A stretch of DNA of 64,000 nucleotides from Cyclobacterium roseum. GTDB taxonomy: Bacteria; Bacteroidota; Bacteroidia; Cytophagales; Cyclobacteriaceae. The stretch spans positions 124,001 to 188,000 of the forward strand of contig NZ_WNKF01000006.1 in the NCBI RefSeq assembly GCF_010119225.1, in the 5' to 3' direction. The notes beneath the pieces are model-generated. The model saw nothing but the letters and a program-made list of their open reading frames with translations. It was not told the DNA's origin and made no database searches. The translations under genes were made by a program, and so were the position numbers. The first letter of the stretch is position 1. Each line of letters begins with the position of its first letter. This document shows, piece by piece, positions 35,401 through 43,686 of the stretch.

Positions 35401-36774
35401 ACGACCCGATTTCGAAGGATTACGGAGGATCCGGTATGCGGCAGTTTTACGAGTAATGAAGTGATCATTACCGTGGAAGTGGCTCCCATAGTGGCCAACG
35501 GCGATCAATTTGGTCCGTTCAGGAATTTCGAAGAACATCGGCTCCCCTCCATTTATGCCAATGACAGCCTGAAATTGGAGCCGGTAAGCGGGGAAGATGT
35601 TTCCCTATCTATCCTATCCATCACCGATGAAGCCGGAGAGGAACAAAATCTGGTCTACTCCCTGGATGAAAACGGTTCGTTTTTTCTACCGGAAGACACC
35701 CCTCCCAATACGTATTTGTTGCAATACCGCATTTGCCAGTCCGATGTGCCGACCAATTGTTCCGAAGCGCAGATCCGCATGACGGTGATTGGAATCAGCA
35801 TGGACCTGGAGAAATCCATTGACCGAAACCAGGCCGTCAGGGGTGAAATGGTCGACTTTACGCTGTCCCTGACCAATACCAGTAGTTTCCCCCTGGAAGA
35901 AGTCCAGGTAACGGAATTGTTACCCGAAGGGCTTATCCTAGTTTCGACCAGTCCCCAGGCTTCGGAGGAGGGGATATGGTTCGTTCCGGAAATCCAGCCC
36001 GATGAAACGGTGTTGCTGGAATTAACCGTTCTGGCTGCCTCGGAAGGGAGCTTTATCAATGAGGCGCGGGTAGAAGTGGAAAATTTTAACGAAACCGTTG
36101 CCAGTGAAGAACTGCAGGTGCGCCCGGTAATGGTGGATCTTTCCATCCAAAAAGCTTCCGGTACCGAGCCGGTTCGTGACGGGGATGATTTCGAGTACCT
36201 GCTTACCATTACCAATGATGGAATGGATGAAGCGGCAAATGTGCGTATAGTCGATTTTCTACCTCCCAACCTCCAATATGTGGAAGCCAGCGTTCAAAAC
36301 TCCGGATTGCCGGCACCACCCTCCTTCCGGCAGGAGGGGATACAATTGATCTGGGAACTGGAGCGATTTCCGGTGGGTGCGGAATTGGAGATTCGACTGA
36401 CTGTCTCGGCCATGGAAGATGGGAGAATAAGCAACCGGGCAGAAGTGAGTAGTGAAGGGGTAGATACCGCACCGGAAAACAATACGGCTCTGGAGCAAAA
36501 AAACATCCTTCCCTTGTTCATTCCAAACGTAATCAAACCAGATTTTGACGGGAAGAATGATACCTTTGTCATCCGGGCAGGTCACAAGTTTGACCGGGTA
36601 GAAGTATTGATTTTTAATCGCTGGGGAGACCTGGTCTTTGGTGCAGAGAACTATCAAAATGACTGGGCGGCGGAAGGGCTTCTTTCGGGCACCTACTATT
36701 ATCAGGTGAGAGGAGTGGATACCCGGGGCAATGAAAAGGAATACCGGGGCTGGATACAGGTAATCAAAGATTGA
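32410..36774 (+). CDS. large type IX-secreted surface protein with CHU_C-type C-terminal domain
   Basis: 1454 residues. An N-terminal signal peptide ends KLLAQ. Residues about 25-680 are a chain of Ig-like modules of roughly 100 residues, several ending in a [V/I/L]xDxCG motif (VTDECGD, VTDNCGQ, ITDACGS, LEDDCGN), resembling SprB-like adhesins. Middle part: PKD/Ig-like modules. From about 1130 two DUF11-type repeats (ENFNETVASEEL; ISNRAEVSSEGVDTAPENN). The last 85 residues are a gliding-motility type (type B) type IX sorting domain: FIPNVIKPDFDGKNDTFVI, IFNRWGDLVF. It is exported through SprA-type secretion and anchored or released at the surface. A PorP/SprF gene follows one base later, the usual partner of such proteins. 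Confidence 0.88.
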   Translation: MRVELKGNYFIHFFGMLLLMVSVILAPLKLLAQDQPSLVLETNSVTCSGNGTITANLNADGNPTDLVFRLFRSGEVSPLSENESGIFSDLPVGTYQVTAAFNLGESPLEISAEAELVSLFEPLSYTVSSQNLCENDLGTIEVIVNQGSPETFELRGDAERPPQASPIFEAIPAGKYTVIVTDECGDRLSQSFEVQKAEFILEEDFQEFQAALSSCGEITVGHLVRAVGAEIAYPLQARFIVSAPDGSSQEITTELSEGGTTESVIFGNLPFYTGEAYSYDLEVTDNCGQTAVLENNLIDRKLSISGDLFWGAGLCGKRRLSIKPTNFVPPYTVSFTEYPGDFDPELFNEGYPGPFTEENLFFGSEEMPIPFGTYSLSITDACGSTASLTREFRDLLSGPVATVYKGCGPSTGSLQLNSFDYEFTRIEMTAGPASYDGQFPLDLSENISQSDPRRFFMSNLPAGDYEFTSYTTCDTEHVTEVTIEGAEILTNDLNIEENCGSFNLSLNHQDNLDENQTTRFGIQKRNEDTGEWGHPETGLVYEEGEELNDENSILIVNGATTINLSYYGNLRLVKSIRVWKNGQDIVPNEPSYNFCLETLETFEVSERSSFTSVNTFQCVEGNYELSVDASGYPPITYKIVEKDGLPFEIDNGSDPLFQNLEAGRYRVQLEDDCGNLTNTTVQISGENLPRIIPENLCEGDNGSLSIKNLDFLSFEWFNKANPDEVLSTSSSLEFTPFNLATHEGVYGVRLSNDTPGSCLNETLEFTIDEASLNPESGTGQEVIVCKGEIVDLFDFLEGPYNDYGTWEELSNSGALVGNVWSSANLNTGTYTFEYTITGICSGEKSTQVSIDLSEVPPAPQGESLQEFCAPGDYTVADLIAIGENIQWYLSPEGSDRISNETSLVSGRTYYAEQQADGCPSDQRFPVEVVLYPEVTGHEIQESQTLYQMEVAEMLIGETAAGGSGNFSYQWEILSGDAEWVPITGAANKNFSAPPLMETTRFRRITEDPVCGSFTSNEVIITVEVAPIVANGDQFGPFRNFEEHRLPSIYANDSLKLEPVSGEDVSLSILSITDEAGEEQNLVYSLDENGSFFLPEDTPPNTYLLQYRICQSDVPTNCSEAQIRMTVIGISMDLEKSIDRNQAVRGEMVDFTLSLTNTSSFPLEEVQVTELLPEGLILVSTSPQASEEGIWFVPEIQPDETVLLELTVLAASEGSFINEARVEVENFNETVASEELQVRPVMVDLSIQKASGTEPVRDGDDFEYLLTITNDGMDEAANVRIVDFLPPNLQYVEASVQNSGLPAPPSFRQEGIQLIWELERFPVGAELEIRLTVSAMEDGRISNRAEVSSEGVDTAPENNTALEQKNILPLFIPNVIKPDFDGKNDTFVIRAGHKFDRVEVLIFNRWGDLVFGAENYQNDWAAEGLLSGTYYYQVRGVDTRGNEKEYRGWIQVIKD

Positions 36775-36775
36775 C

Positions 36776-37753
36776 ATGAAGGGAAGCGCTTATATATATT
36801 TGATCTGGCTCCTACTGGGGGCGATTCTTTTCCCGAGCAGTGGAAACGGGCAACAGATGCCGCAATACAGCCAATATGTCTTTAATGCCTTGCATATCAA
36901 TCCGGCCTATGCCGGCTACAAGGTAGACCCCTTCGTTCAAGCCAGCTACCGGTCACAGTTTATAAATTTCCCAGGCGCTCCCCAAACCTTTTCCATCTCA
37001 GCAGATATGGGGAATCTGGAGGAAACCATGGGCTATGGCCTGTCCCTCATTTCGGATCAATTGGGTCCCAATAAGATCCAATCTTTTCTTTTGACCTACA
37101 CCTACAAGGTGCAATTAACCCAGGAACGTTTTCTGGGATTGGGTGTGAGTTCCGGTATATCCGAACACCTGCTGGATGCCGGAAAGCTGCTTCCCGACGA
37201 CCCCTCCGACCCTGGAATCCCCCAAGGCCGGATCAACGCCTTCACCCCAAACCTGAATGCCGGGCTACTGTATCATTCTCCCCGGTTTTTTTCCGGAATC
37301 AGTGCCTTTAACCTGATCGGTCAGAAAATATTGCAAAACAAAGACCTGGCACTGGCTACCCACAATTACCATTTTTATTTTCAGGCGGGGGGCTTGCTTC
37401 CCCTTTCGAGCGAGGTCACGTTTAAACCCTCGCTGCTAGTCCGGGAGGACTTGAATGGCCCCGGAAGCTATGATCTCAACGCCATGTTTTTATTTAACGA
37501 ACAGTTTTGGCTGGGCACTTCCTTTCGATCCGGATTTGGAAAAGCCGAGGTCCCGGAGGCTTCTCCTTTTTCTACCCGAACTGCCCTCGCGCTGCTAATG
37601 GATATCTTTATTACCGAAGACATCCGGTTTGGTTATGCCTATGATTTTAATTTAAATAGTAAAAATAACTACCGAAATAACAGTCATGAATTTTCCATTG
37701 GGTATTATATCCAAAACAAATGGCTGAAAGCACCCCAGCAACGGTATTTTTAA
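36776..37753 (+). CDS. PorP/SprF family type IX secretion membrane protein
   Basis: 325 residues with a signal peptide (MKGSAYIYLIWLLLGAILFPSSGNG). The family opening QMPQYSQYVFNALHINPAYAGYK is intact, followed by a beta-barrel pattern and the C-terminal DIRFGYAYDFNLNSKNNYRNNSHEFSIGYYIQ. PorP/SprF proteins sit in the outer membrane and are needed for secretion or anchoring of type B sorting-domain proteins; here the partner is the 1454-residue gene one base upstream. Full length. Confidence 0.93.
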   Translation: MKGSAYIYLIWLLLGAILFPSSGNGQQMPQYSQYVFNALHINPAYAGYKVDPFVQASYRSQFINFPGAPQTFSISADMGNLEETMGYGLSLISDQLGPNKIQSFLLTYTYKVQLTQERFLGLGVSSGISEHLLDAGKLLPDDPSDPGIPQGRINAFTPNLNAGLLYHSPRFFSGISAFNLIGQKILQNKDLALATHNYHFYFQAGGLLPLSSEVTFKPSLLVREDLNGPGSYDLNAMFLFNEQFWLGTSFRSGFGKAEVPEASPFSTRTALALLMDIFITEDIRFGYAYDFNLNSKNNYRNNSHEFSIGYYIQNKWLKAPQQRYF

Positions 37754-37858
37754 CCAGTGGTGAAGGGGTCCAATCCCAATTCCTGTACCAATATTCCGGT
37801 GAAATTTACTAATTTGCAGGGCATTCCTATCGAAAAACGTAGACCAACCTTTTGGATC

Positions 37859-40294
37859 ATGGATTTTAAATTTAAAGAAGTCATTCTACCACATTTTTTG
37901 GCCGTCCTTTCCTTTTACCTGATCGTCGTCATTTACTTTTCTCCCATTGTGTTTGAAGGGAAAATGATGTTTCAAACCGATATTCTGCAATGGGAGGGCT
38001 CGGCAAAAGAGCTTCTGGACCACCGCGAAAATACCGGAGAGGAAGCCCTATGGACCAACCGCATGTTTGGAGGCATGCCGGCTTACCTCATCCACCTGGA
38101 CCCAAAAGGGGACATCACCAATACCCTCATTAAAGTCCTAACCCTGGGGCTACCCCATCCTATCAGCGCATTATTCTTTGGAATGACGGCCATGTACCTG
38201 CTTTTGCTGGGGTTTCGGGTCCGGCCCATCGTCGCTGTCCTGGGTGCTTGGGCTTTTGCGTTTAATACCTTCAACTTTCTAAGTCTGGAAGCCGGGCACA
38301 ATGCCAAAATATGGTCGGTGTGCCTTATTCCCCTTATCTTCACCGGCGTTCATTTGGCTTTTAACAATAAAAAGCTCCTGGGTGTCGCGGTCACCGCCCT
38401 GGCCGTATTACTGCAGCTAAAGTTTAACCACCTGCAAATCACCTATTACACGCTGATCATGGTAGTTGGCTATGGTATTGGGCAACTGATCGTTTATTAT
38501 AAAGAAAACCGCCTCCTGAATTTTTTCAAAATCACAGCCTTCCTACTGGCAGGAGCCCTGCTCGGAGGGCTGGGCAATCTGGCGAGACTTACTTCGGTAT
38601 TGGAATACAGCCCTTATTCCATCCGGGGAGAAAGCAACTTACCCAAAACCGGAGAGAACGATACCGGCCTGGACAAGGACTATGCGTTCAGCTGGTCCAA
38701 TGGAATCGTGGAGACCTTTACCCTGATCATCCCGAATTATTATGGGGGTGCCAGTCAGCAGGCATTGCCCGAAGATTCCGCCTCAGAGCAAGCCCTGCGA
38801 TCCCAGGGAGCGGATCCTGCCCAAACCAACCAGTTTATTCGAAATGCCCCCACGTATTGGGGCAACCAGCCTTTTACCGGCGGCCCCATCTATGGCGGGG
38901 TCATTATGGTATTTTTGTTTGTCCTTGGAATCTTATTTGCCCCTCCCCTCTATCGAAATGTCTTTTTGGCCCTTACCCTGCTGAGCCTGATGCTCTCCTG
39001 GGGTAAAAACCTGGCCTGGTTTAATTTTACGCTGTTTGATTACCTGCCAGGATACAATAAGTTCAGGGCCGTATCCATGGCCCTGGGAATTACCTTATTT
39101 CTTATTCCGGTGTTGGGTACACTGGGGTTGGAAAACATGCTCCGAAATAGCCAGGCAGCAACCACCAAAAAAACCTTCTTTAAGGGGATTGCCATCACCC
39201 TCGGTTTGATTGTCCTGGCGGTATTGGTGGCTTTTGGCTTGAATTTCCAGGGAAATGCGACCGGTTATCCTGAATGGCTGCTTTCGGCACTAAAGGAGGA
39301 TCGTCGAAGCATATTGCTCTCCGACACCTTTCGCTCGCTGTTTTTTATTGGTGCTACGGGGCTGCTGATTGGCCTGGTGCTGTACAAAAAATTAAAAACC
39401 GAATGGGCCATACTGGCAATAGGCCTGTTGCTGCTGGTGGATCTTTACGGGGTAAACAGAAGGTATTTGGATCAGGAAAGCTTCACCCAAAACCCCAGCG
39501 AGCAGCATTTTGCAGCTACTCCGGCAGACCAGAAAATCATGCGGGACGAGGGGTATTTCCGGGTATTAAACATCCAGAACCCATTTAACGAGGCCCGAAC
39601 CAGCTACTATTTTAATAGCATTGGCGGCTACCATGGGGCGAAGATGAGTCGTTATCAGGACCTTATTGAGCGGGTATTGACCCCGGAAATGAACAATTTT
39701 ATTCAAAAAGCCCAGGAAGGAAATTTTGACTATGGTTCCATACAGGTGTTGAACATGCTCAATACCAAATACATTTTGGCAGGAAAGTCCGAAAATGCGG
39801 TATTCGCCAATCCGGAGGCCAACGGAGCCGCCTGGTTTCCGGAAAAAATCATTACGGTGGAAAGTAACGAGGAAGAGATCAAAACCCTGGCAGGGCTGCA
39901 AACGAAAACAGAAGCCACGTATCATTCCAGTCAGAAAGCTGGCGGCCAATCGTTACCGGCAGGAAGCGGCAGCATCTCCCTGGAAAGCAGGGCAGCAGAT
40001 CAGTTGGTCTATTCCGCCCGTGTATCGAAAGAGGGCTTGGCCGTATTTTCGGAAATCTACTATCCTGAGGGCTGGAAAGCCCTTGTGAATGGCGAAGAAG
40101 CCGAAATCCACCGGGTAAATTATTTACTACGTGGGCTGGTCCTTCCGGCGGGGGAGGTTAAGGTGGAGATGCAATTTAAGCCTGATCATTACCAGTCAAA
40201 GGTGTGGATTACGAACATTACCCAGTACGCCATCCTATTATTTTTAATCATTGGGTTGGTAATTAACTCGAAAAAAGCAGCGCAAAAAGGATAA
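37859..40294 (+). CDS. YfhO-family membrane protein
   Basis: 811 residues from the ATG at 37859 (MDFKFKEVILPHFLAVL); the open frame extends to a GTG at 37757, but the extra 34 residues are not membrane-like. About a dozen membrane helices, with a loop after helix 1 carrying DILQWEGSAKELLDHRENTGE and GGMPAYL, and a C-terminal periplasmic domain ending PAGEVKVEMQFKPD before a last helix. This is the YfhO/GT-C-like family, often next to polysaccharide and lipid-sugar genes; a glycosyltransferase role for lipid-linked sugar is assumed from relatives. Directly follows the PorP gene; next in line is a methyltransferase. Confidence 0.85.
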   Translation: MDFKFKEVILPHFLAVLSFYLIVVIYFSPIVFEGKMMFQTDILQWEGSAKELLDHRENTGEEALWTNRMFGGMPAYLIHLDPKGDITNTLIKVLTLGLPHPISALFFGMTAMYLLLLGFRVRPIVAVLGAWAFAFNTFNFLSLEAGHNAKIWSVCLIPLIFTGVHLAFNNKKLLGVAVTALAVLLQLKFNHLQITYYTLIMVVGYGIGQLIVYYKENRLLNFFKITAFLLAGALLGGLGNLARLTSVLEYSPYSIRGESNLPKTGENDTGLDKDYAFSWSNGIVETFTLIIPNYYGGASQQALPEDSASEQALRSQGADPAQTNQFIRNAPTYWGNQPFTGGPIYGGVIMVFLFVLGILFAPPLYRNVFLALTLLSLMLSWGKNLAWFNFTLFDYLPGYNKFRAVSMALGITLFLIPVLGTLGLENMLRNSQAATTKKTFFKGIAITLGLIVLAVLVAFGLNFQGNATGYPEWLLSALKEDRRSILLSDTFRSLFFIGATGLLIGLVLYKKLKTEWAILAIGLLLLVDLYGVNRRYLDQESFTQNPSEQHFAATPADQKIMRDEGYFRVLNIQNPFNEARTSYYFNSIGGYHGAKMSRYQDLIERVLTPEMNNFIQKAQEGNFDYGSIQVLNMLNTKYILAGKSENAVFANPEANGAAWFPEKIITVESNEEEIKTLAGLQTKTEATYHSSQKAGGQSLPAGSGSISLESRAADQLVYSARVSKEGLAVFSEIYYPEGWKALVNGEEAEIHRVNYLLRGLVLPAGEVKVEMQFKPDHYQSKVWITNITQYAILLFLIIGLVINSKKAAQKG

Positions 40295-40298
40295 ATTA

Positions 40299-41003
40299 AT
40301 GAAAGAACAAGTAGCTCAATTCTACGATGAATTTGCTAATAATCAAATGAGAATTGGTGTCAATTCACGCCACCTAAGCATCATTGATAAGCTTATCCAA
40401 GCGGGATTAAAACCCGAGCATCAGGTGTTAGAAATTGGTTGTGGTATTGGCACGGTCAGCCATCTTATTGCGAAAAAAACACCAAAGGGAAGTGTATTAG
40501 GGGTAGATATTAGTCCAAAAAGCATCGCTCAAGCGCAAAAAGCCTGGTCAAATCTCACCAACCTTACTTTTGAGGTATCCGATATGAAAGGATTTAGCAA
40601 AGAAGGAAAAGTCTTTGATTTTGTTGTTCTTCCGGATGTTTTGGAACACATTCCGGTATCAGATCATTTTTCGCTTTTTGAAACCATAAGCCGCCACGCC
40701 CATCAAAACACCGTTATTTTTATCCATATCCCAGCACCCCGATTCCTTGAGTGGATGATCGAACATGAACCCAAAAAACTTCAGGTGATCGACCAACCGT
40801 TAGACACAAGTAATCTGGTTAAGGATGTTACCACTAATGGCTTCTATCTTGAAAAAATGGAAACCTACAGCGTTTACTACAAAGAAAAGGACTACCAATA
40901 CTTCATTTTCCGAAAATCCAGACCCATCTCCAACATCTCCCATCTAACTAAATGGAGCATTTTGATGTCAAGAATATGGATCCGTATTAAACTAATGCTT
41001 TAA
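40299..41003 (+). CDS. class I SAM-dependent methyltransferase
   Basis: 234 residues. Motif I VLEIGCGIGTVSHLIAKK, motif II GVDISPKSIAQAQK and the IV strand FDFVVLPDVLEHIP show a normal Rossmann methyltransferase; the active site is typical of small-molecule O- or N-methyltransferases. The base composition is noticeably richer in A/T than yfhO before it or the flippase after it, shared with the next gene, so the pair looks acquired. Five bases after yfhO. It likely modifies a sugar or lipid in surface polysaccharide assembly, inferred only from the neighbours. Confidence 0.88.
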   Translation: MKEQVAQFYDEFANNQMRIGVNSRHLSIIDKLIQAGLKPEHQVLEIGCGIGTVSHLIAKKTPKGSVLGVDISPKSIAQAQKAWSNLTNLTFEVSDMKGFSKEGKVFDFVVLPDVLEHIPVSDHFSLFETISRHAHQNTVIFIHIPAPRFLEWMIEHEPKKLQVIDQPLDTSNLVKDVTTNGFYLEKMETYSVYYKEKDYQYFIFRKSRPISNISHLTKWSILMSRIWIRIKLML

Positions 41004-41024
41004 ATTGGTTTAAGAATTCATCGA

Positions 41025-42047
41025 ATGATCGTCTATATTTCTCCAATAAACACCGCATTTATTCAAAGGGATTTGAAGATGCTAAGGTCAAATTTTCAAG
41101 TCAAACACCTGACCTTGACTGACAACCCCTATTTTTTACCCCTGGCCTTAATTATACAAACCATTCAGCTATTATTTTGGCTACCTGCGACGAAAAAATA
41201 CCTTTGTTTCTTCTCTGGTTATCATACGGTTCTACCCGTGGTGTTTGGCAAACTATTCGGTAAGGAAGTGATCATTCAATGTGGTGGTACAGATGCCGTA
41301 AATTTACCCGAAATAAATTACGGAAACTACCGCAAAAAATGGCTGAAAATGGCTACCATATTCAGTTTCAAACATTGCTCACTGATTGTACCCGTCGCCA
41401 AATCGTTAGTCAAATCCAATTACACCTATGACCAATCACTAACGAGCAGGCAAGGCCTTTTAAATTTGGTGCCGGGCCTTAAGACCCCAATCATCGTTAT
41501 TCACAATGGTTTTGATCCCACCTTTTGGTTTGATAAGGGAAACGAAAAACGGCCCTTTTCCTTTATAACGGTGGCCACGGGCATTTCCAAACAAAACAGA
41601 GCATTGGTAAAAGGGATAGATTTATTATTGAAGCTGGCAAAATCGTTTCCGAAATACACGTTTACGATTGTTGGAGACGAGAAATTCCAATCCGAGCTAC
41701 CAAATATTACTACCATCGGATCTCTACCTCAGGAAAAGATTAGGTCGCTATTTCAGGAAAGCCAATTCTATTTGCAGCTTTCTTCTTCTGAGGGCTTTCC
41801 AAATGCATTGGCGGAGGGGATGTTGTGTGGGTGCATACCCATTGGGTCAGCTGTGGGAGAAATACCGGAAATAATCGGGGATTCCGGTTTTGTTTTAGCA
41901 AAAAAAGAGATAACCGAGCTACAAGAGATATTCCATAGGCTTCCCACGACCGATTTGACGAAACTCCGATCAGCGGCATCCAATCGAATTAGAAGTAGAT
42001 TCAGCTATCAAAAAAGGAAAAAAAAGCTTTTGAAGTTACTTCGGTAA
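41025..42047 (+). CDS. glycosyltransferase (GT4 type)
   Basis: 340 residues with a GT-B layout. The N-terminal half is unusual; the C-terminal half carries the retaining GT4 pattern SSSEGFPNALAEGMLCGCIPIGSAVGEIPEIIG, with the E-x7-E pair. No membrane segment. AT-rich like the methyltransferase 21 bp before it, unlike the flippase that follows after a 144-bp gap. Probable role: adding a sugar in O-antigen, capsule or exopolysaccharide. Donor and acceptor cannot be told. Confidence 0.88.
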   Translation: MIVYISPINTAFIQRDLKMLRSNFQVKHLTLTDNPYFLPLALIIQTIQLLFWLPATKKYLCFFSGYHTVLPVVFGKLFGKEVIIQCGGTDAVNLPEINYGNYRKKWLKMATIFSFKHCSLIVPVAKSLVKSNYTYDQSLTSRQGLLNLVPGLKTPIIVIHNGFDPTFWFDKGNEKRPFSFITVATGISKQNRALVKGIDLLLKLAKSFPKYTFTIVGDEKFQSELPNITTIGSLPQEKIRSLFQESQFYLQLSSSEGFPNALAEGMLCGCIPIGSAVGEIPEIIGDSGFVLAKKEITELQEIFHRLPTTDLTKLRSAASNRIRSRFSYQKRKKKLLKLLR

Positions 42048-42191
42048 AACTATCTATTTCGGTGCCAATACAGATTTATTCGAATGCTAGGCTTCTCCCT
42101 GGTTTTAATGATTTCGAAAATGAACCATAATTTTGAACCAAATTTACCAGATACAGGTACCTTTGCCTGACCATCAATCTTCAGCACTTCT
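42048..42191. other. spacer between glycosyltransferase and flippase
   Basis: No gene seen. The stretch is still AT-rich to about 42160, after which base composition returns to that of the core genes, so the right edge of the AT-rich block probably falls here. Confidence 0.4.
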
Positions 42192-43682
42192 TTGAGTAAG
42201 TTAGCCAAACAAAGCATCCTCACCACCCTTTCGGCCTATATGGGCGTGGTGATTGGGTATTTTAACCTACTCTGGCTACTGCCCTATGTCTTGGAACCGG
42301 AACAAATCGGCTTGTTTAAAACCATACAGGACATGGCCTTGCTGATGACTCCCTTTGCCCAAATGGGCATCGGTAACGGGATTACCCGATTTTTCCCACA
42401 GGTAAAAGCAGAAAAGTTTTCCTTTTTTACCTTTAGCTTGTTTTTGGGATTTATTGGCTATACCGGTCTATTGCTGATCTTCTTGCTGTTCCAAGCTCCG
42501 ATCAGTGCGGCATTTGTTGAAAAATCTCCGGAAGTAAACGAATACATTCAGGTAGCACTGCTCATCACTTTCCTATCCGTGCTCAACACCCTATTGGAAG
42601 CTTTTAGCCGTTCCTTTTTAAAAATCGCCATCCCTTCCCTGATCCGGGATGTGTTGCTGCGTTTGCTAATGGGCTTGCTGGTCATCGGGTACTTTTTAGA
42701 TGGCTATTCCTTTTCCCTCATGATATGGGGAATGGTACTGGTCTACCTGCTTACCCTGATGAGCATGGCCTTTTACATGCGGAAAATAGGCATTTTTCAG
42801 CTTCGGTTCAATTGGAGCGGAATTCCGGGCACTTTGAAGAAGGCTTTTTTTCAATACAATATAATTACCATGCTGGGTACGGCCGGCGCATTGCTGATCA
42901 TGAAGATTGACAGCCTGATGGTGAGTTCCATGATCGGGCTGGATGCCAATGCCGTCTACACCATTGGATTTTCCATAGCCGTGGTCATCGAAATGCCCCG
43001 AAGAGCGATCTCACAGGTGGCCATGCCCATCATTTCGGAGAAATTCGCTGCCAACCAATTACCCGAAATAGATACCCTTTACAAAAAAATAGCCATCCAT
43101 CAATTGCTGGTCTGTGGCCTGGTGTTTTTGCTGATCTGGGTGAATATCGACACGCTTTACCATTTCGTACCTAACCGGGACGTATACGAAGCCGGAAAAT
43201 GGGTGGTGTTGCTTATTGGGTTGGGTAAACTCAGCGACGTATTGTTTTCAGTCAATGGGGAAATTATCGTTTTCTCACGATTCTATGTATTTAACATTAC
43301 GGCTACCCTGCTCATGGCTTTTGCGGTCATTTTGCTTAACCTGCTTTTTATACCCCTTTACGGAATCGAAGGGGCCGCGCTTGCCTCCCTGCTTGCCATG
43401 TTCTTCTACAACTTTATTAAATTTGTCTATATAAAAGTCAAGCTAGGCTTTAACCCTTTCACCTTGGGCGTGTTCAAAATAGCATTTGCCGGAGGGGCCA
43501 GTTGGGCGGCTTCCTACTTCCTACTGCCCAGCCTGGACTCGGTGCTTGTTGATTTAGTACTACGATCCGGGCTCGTCCTTTTGGTATACTTGCCATTGGT
43601 TTATTACCTGAAAGCCGCTCCGGAAGCGGAAGACTGGCTTCGATTAACCATCAAAAAATGGGTCGATCGACCCGCCCAATAA
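42192..43682 (+). CDS. oligosaccharide flippase (Wzx-like)
   Basis: 496 residues with about 12-14 membrane helices of the MATE/MOP exporter superfamily polysaccharide branch. The start is a TTG (MSKLAKQSILTTLSAYMG); the first ATG in frame is Met17, which would cut into helix 1. It likely moves a lipid-linked sugar unit across the inner membrane. It follows the yfhO-methyltransferase-glycosyltransferase group and converges with the glycosyltransferase at 43687, leaving only four bases between the two stops. A second flippase lies at 47622. Confidence 0.88.
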   Translation: MSKLAKQSILTTLSAYMGVVIGYFNLLWLLPYVLEPEQIGLFKTIQDMALLMTPFAQMGIGNGITRFFPQVKAEKFSFFTFSLFLGFIGYTGLLLIFLLFQAPISAAFVEKSPEVNEYIQVALLITFLSVLNTLLEAFSRSFLKIAIPSLIRDVLLRLLMGLLVIGYFLDGYSFSLMIWGMVLVYLLTLMSMAFYMRKIGIFQLRFNWSGIPGTLKKAFFQYNIITMLGTAGALLIMKIDSLMVSSMIGLDANAVYTIGFSIAVVIEMPRRAISQVAMPIISEKFAANQLPEIDTLYKKIAIHQLLVCGLVFLLIWVNIDTLYHFVPNRDVYEAGKWVVLLIGLGKLSDVLFSVNGEIIVFSRFYVFNITATLLMAFAVILLNLLFIPLYGIEGAALASLLAMFFYNFIKFVYIKVKLGFNPFTLGVFKIAFAGGASWAASYFLLPSLDSVLVDLVLRSGLVLLVYLPLVYYLKAAPEAEDWLRLTIKKWVDRPAQ

Positions 43683-43686
43683 CCTG

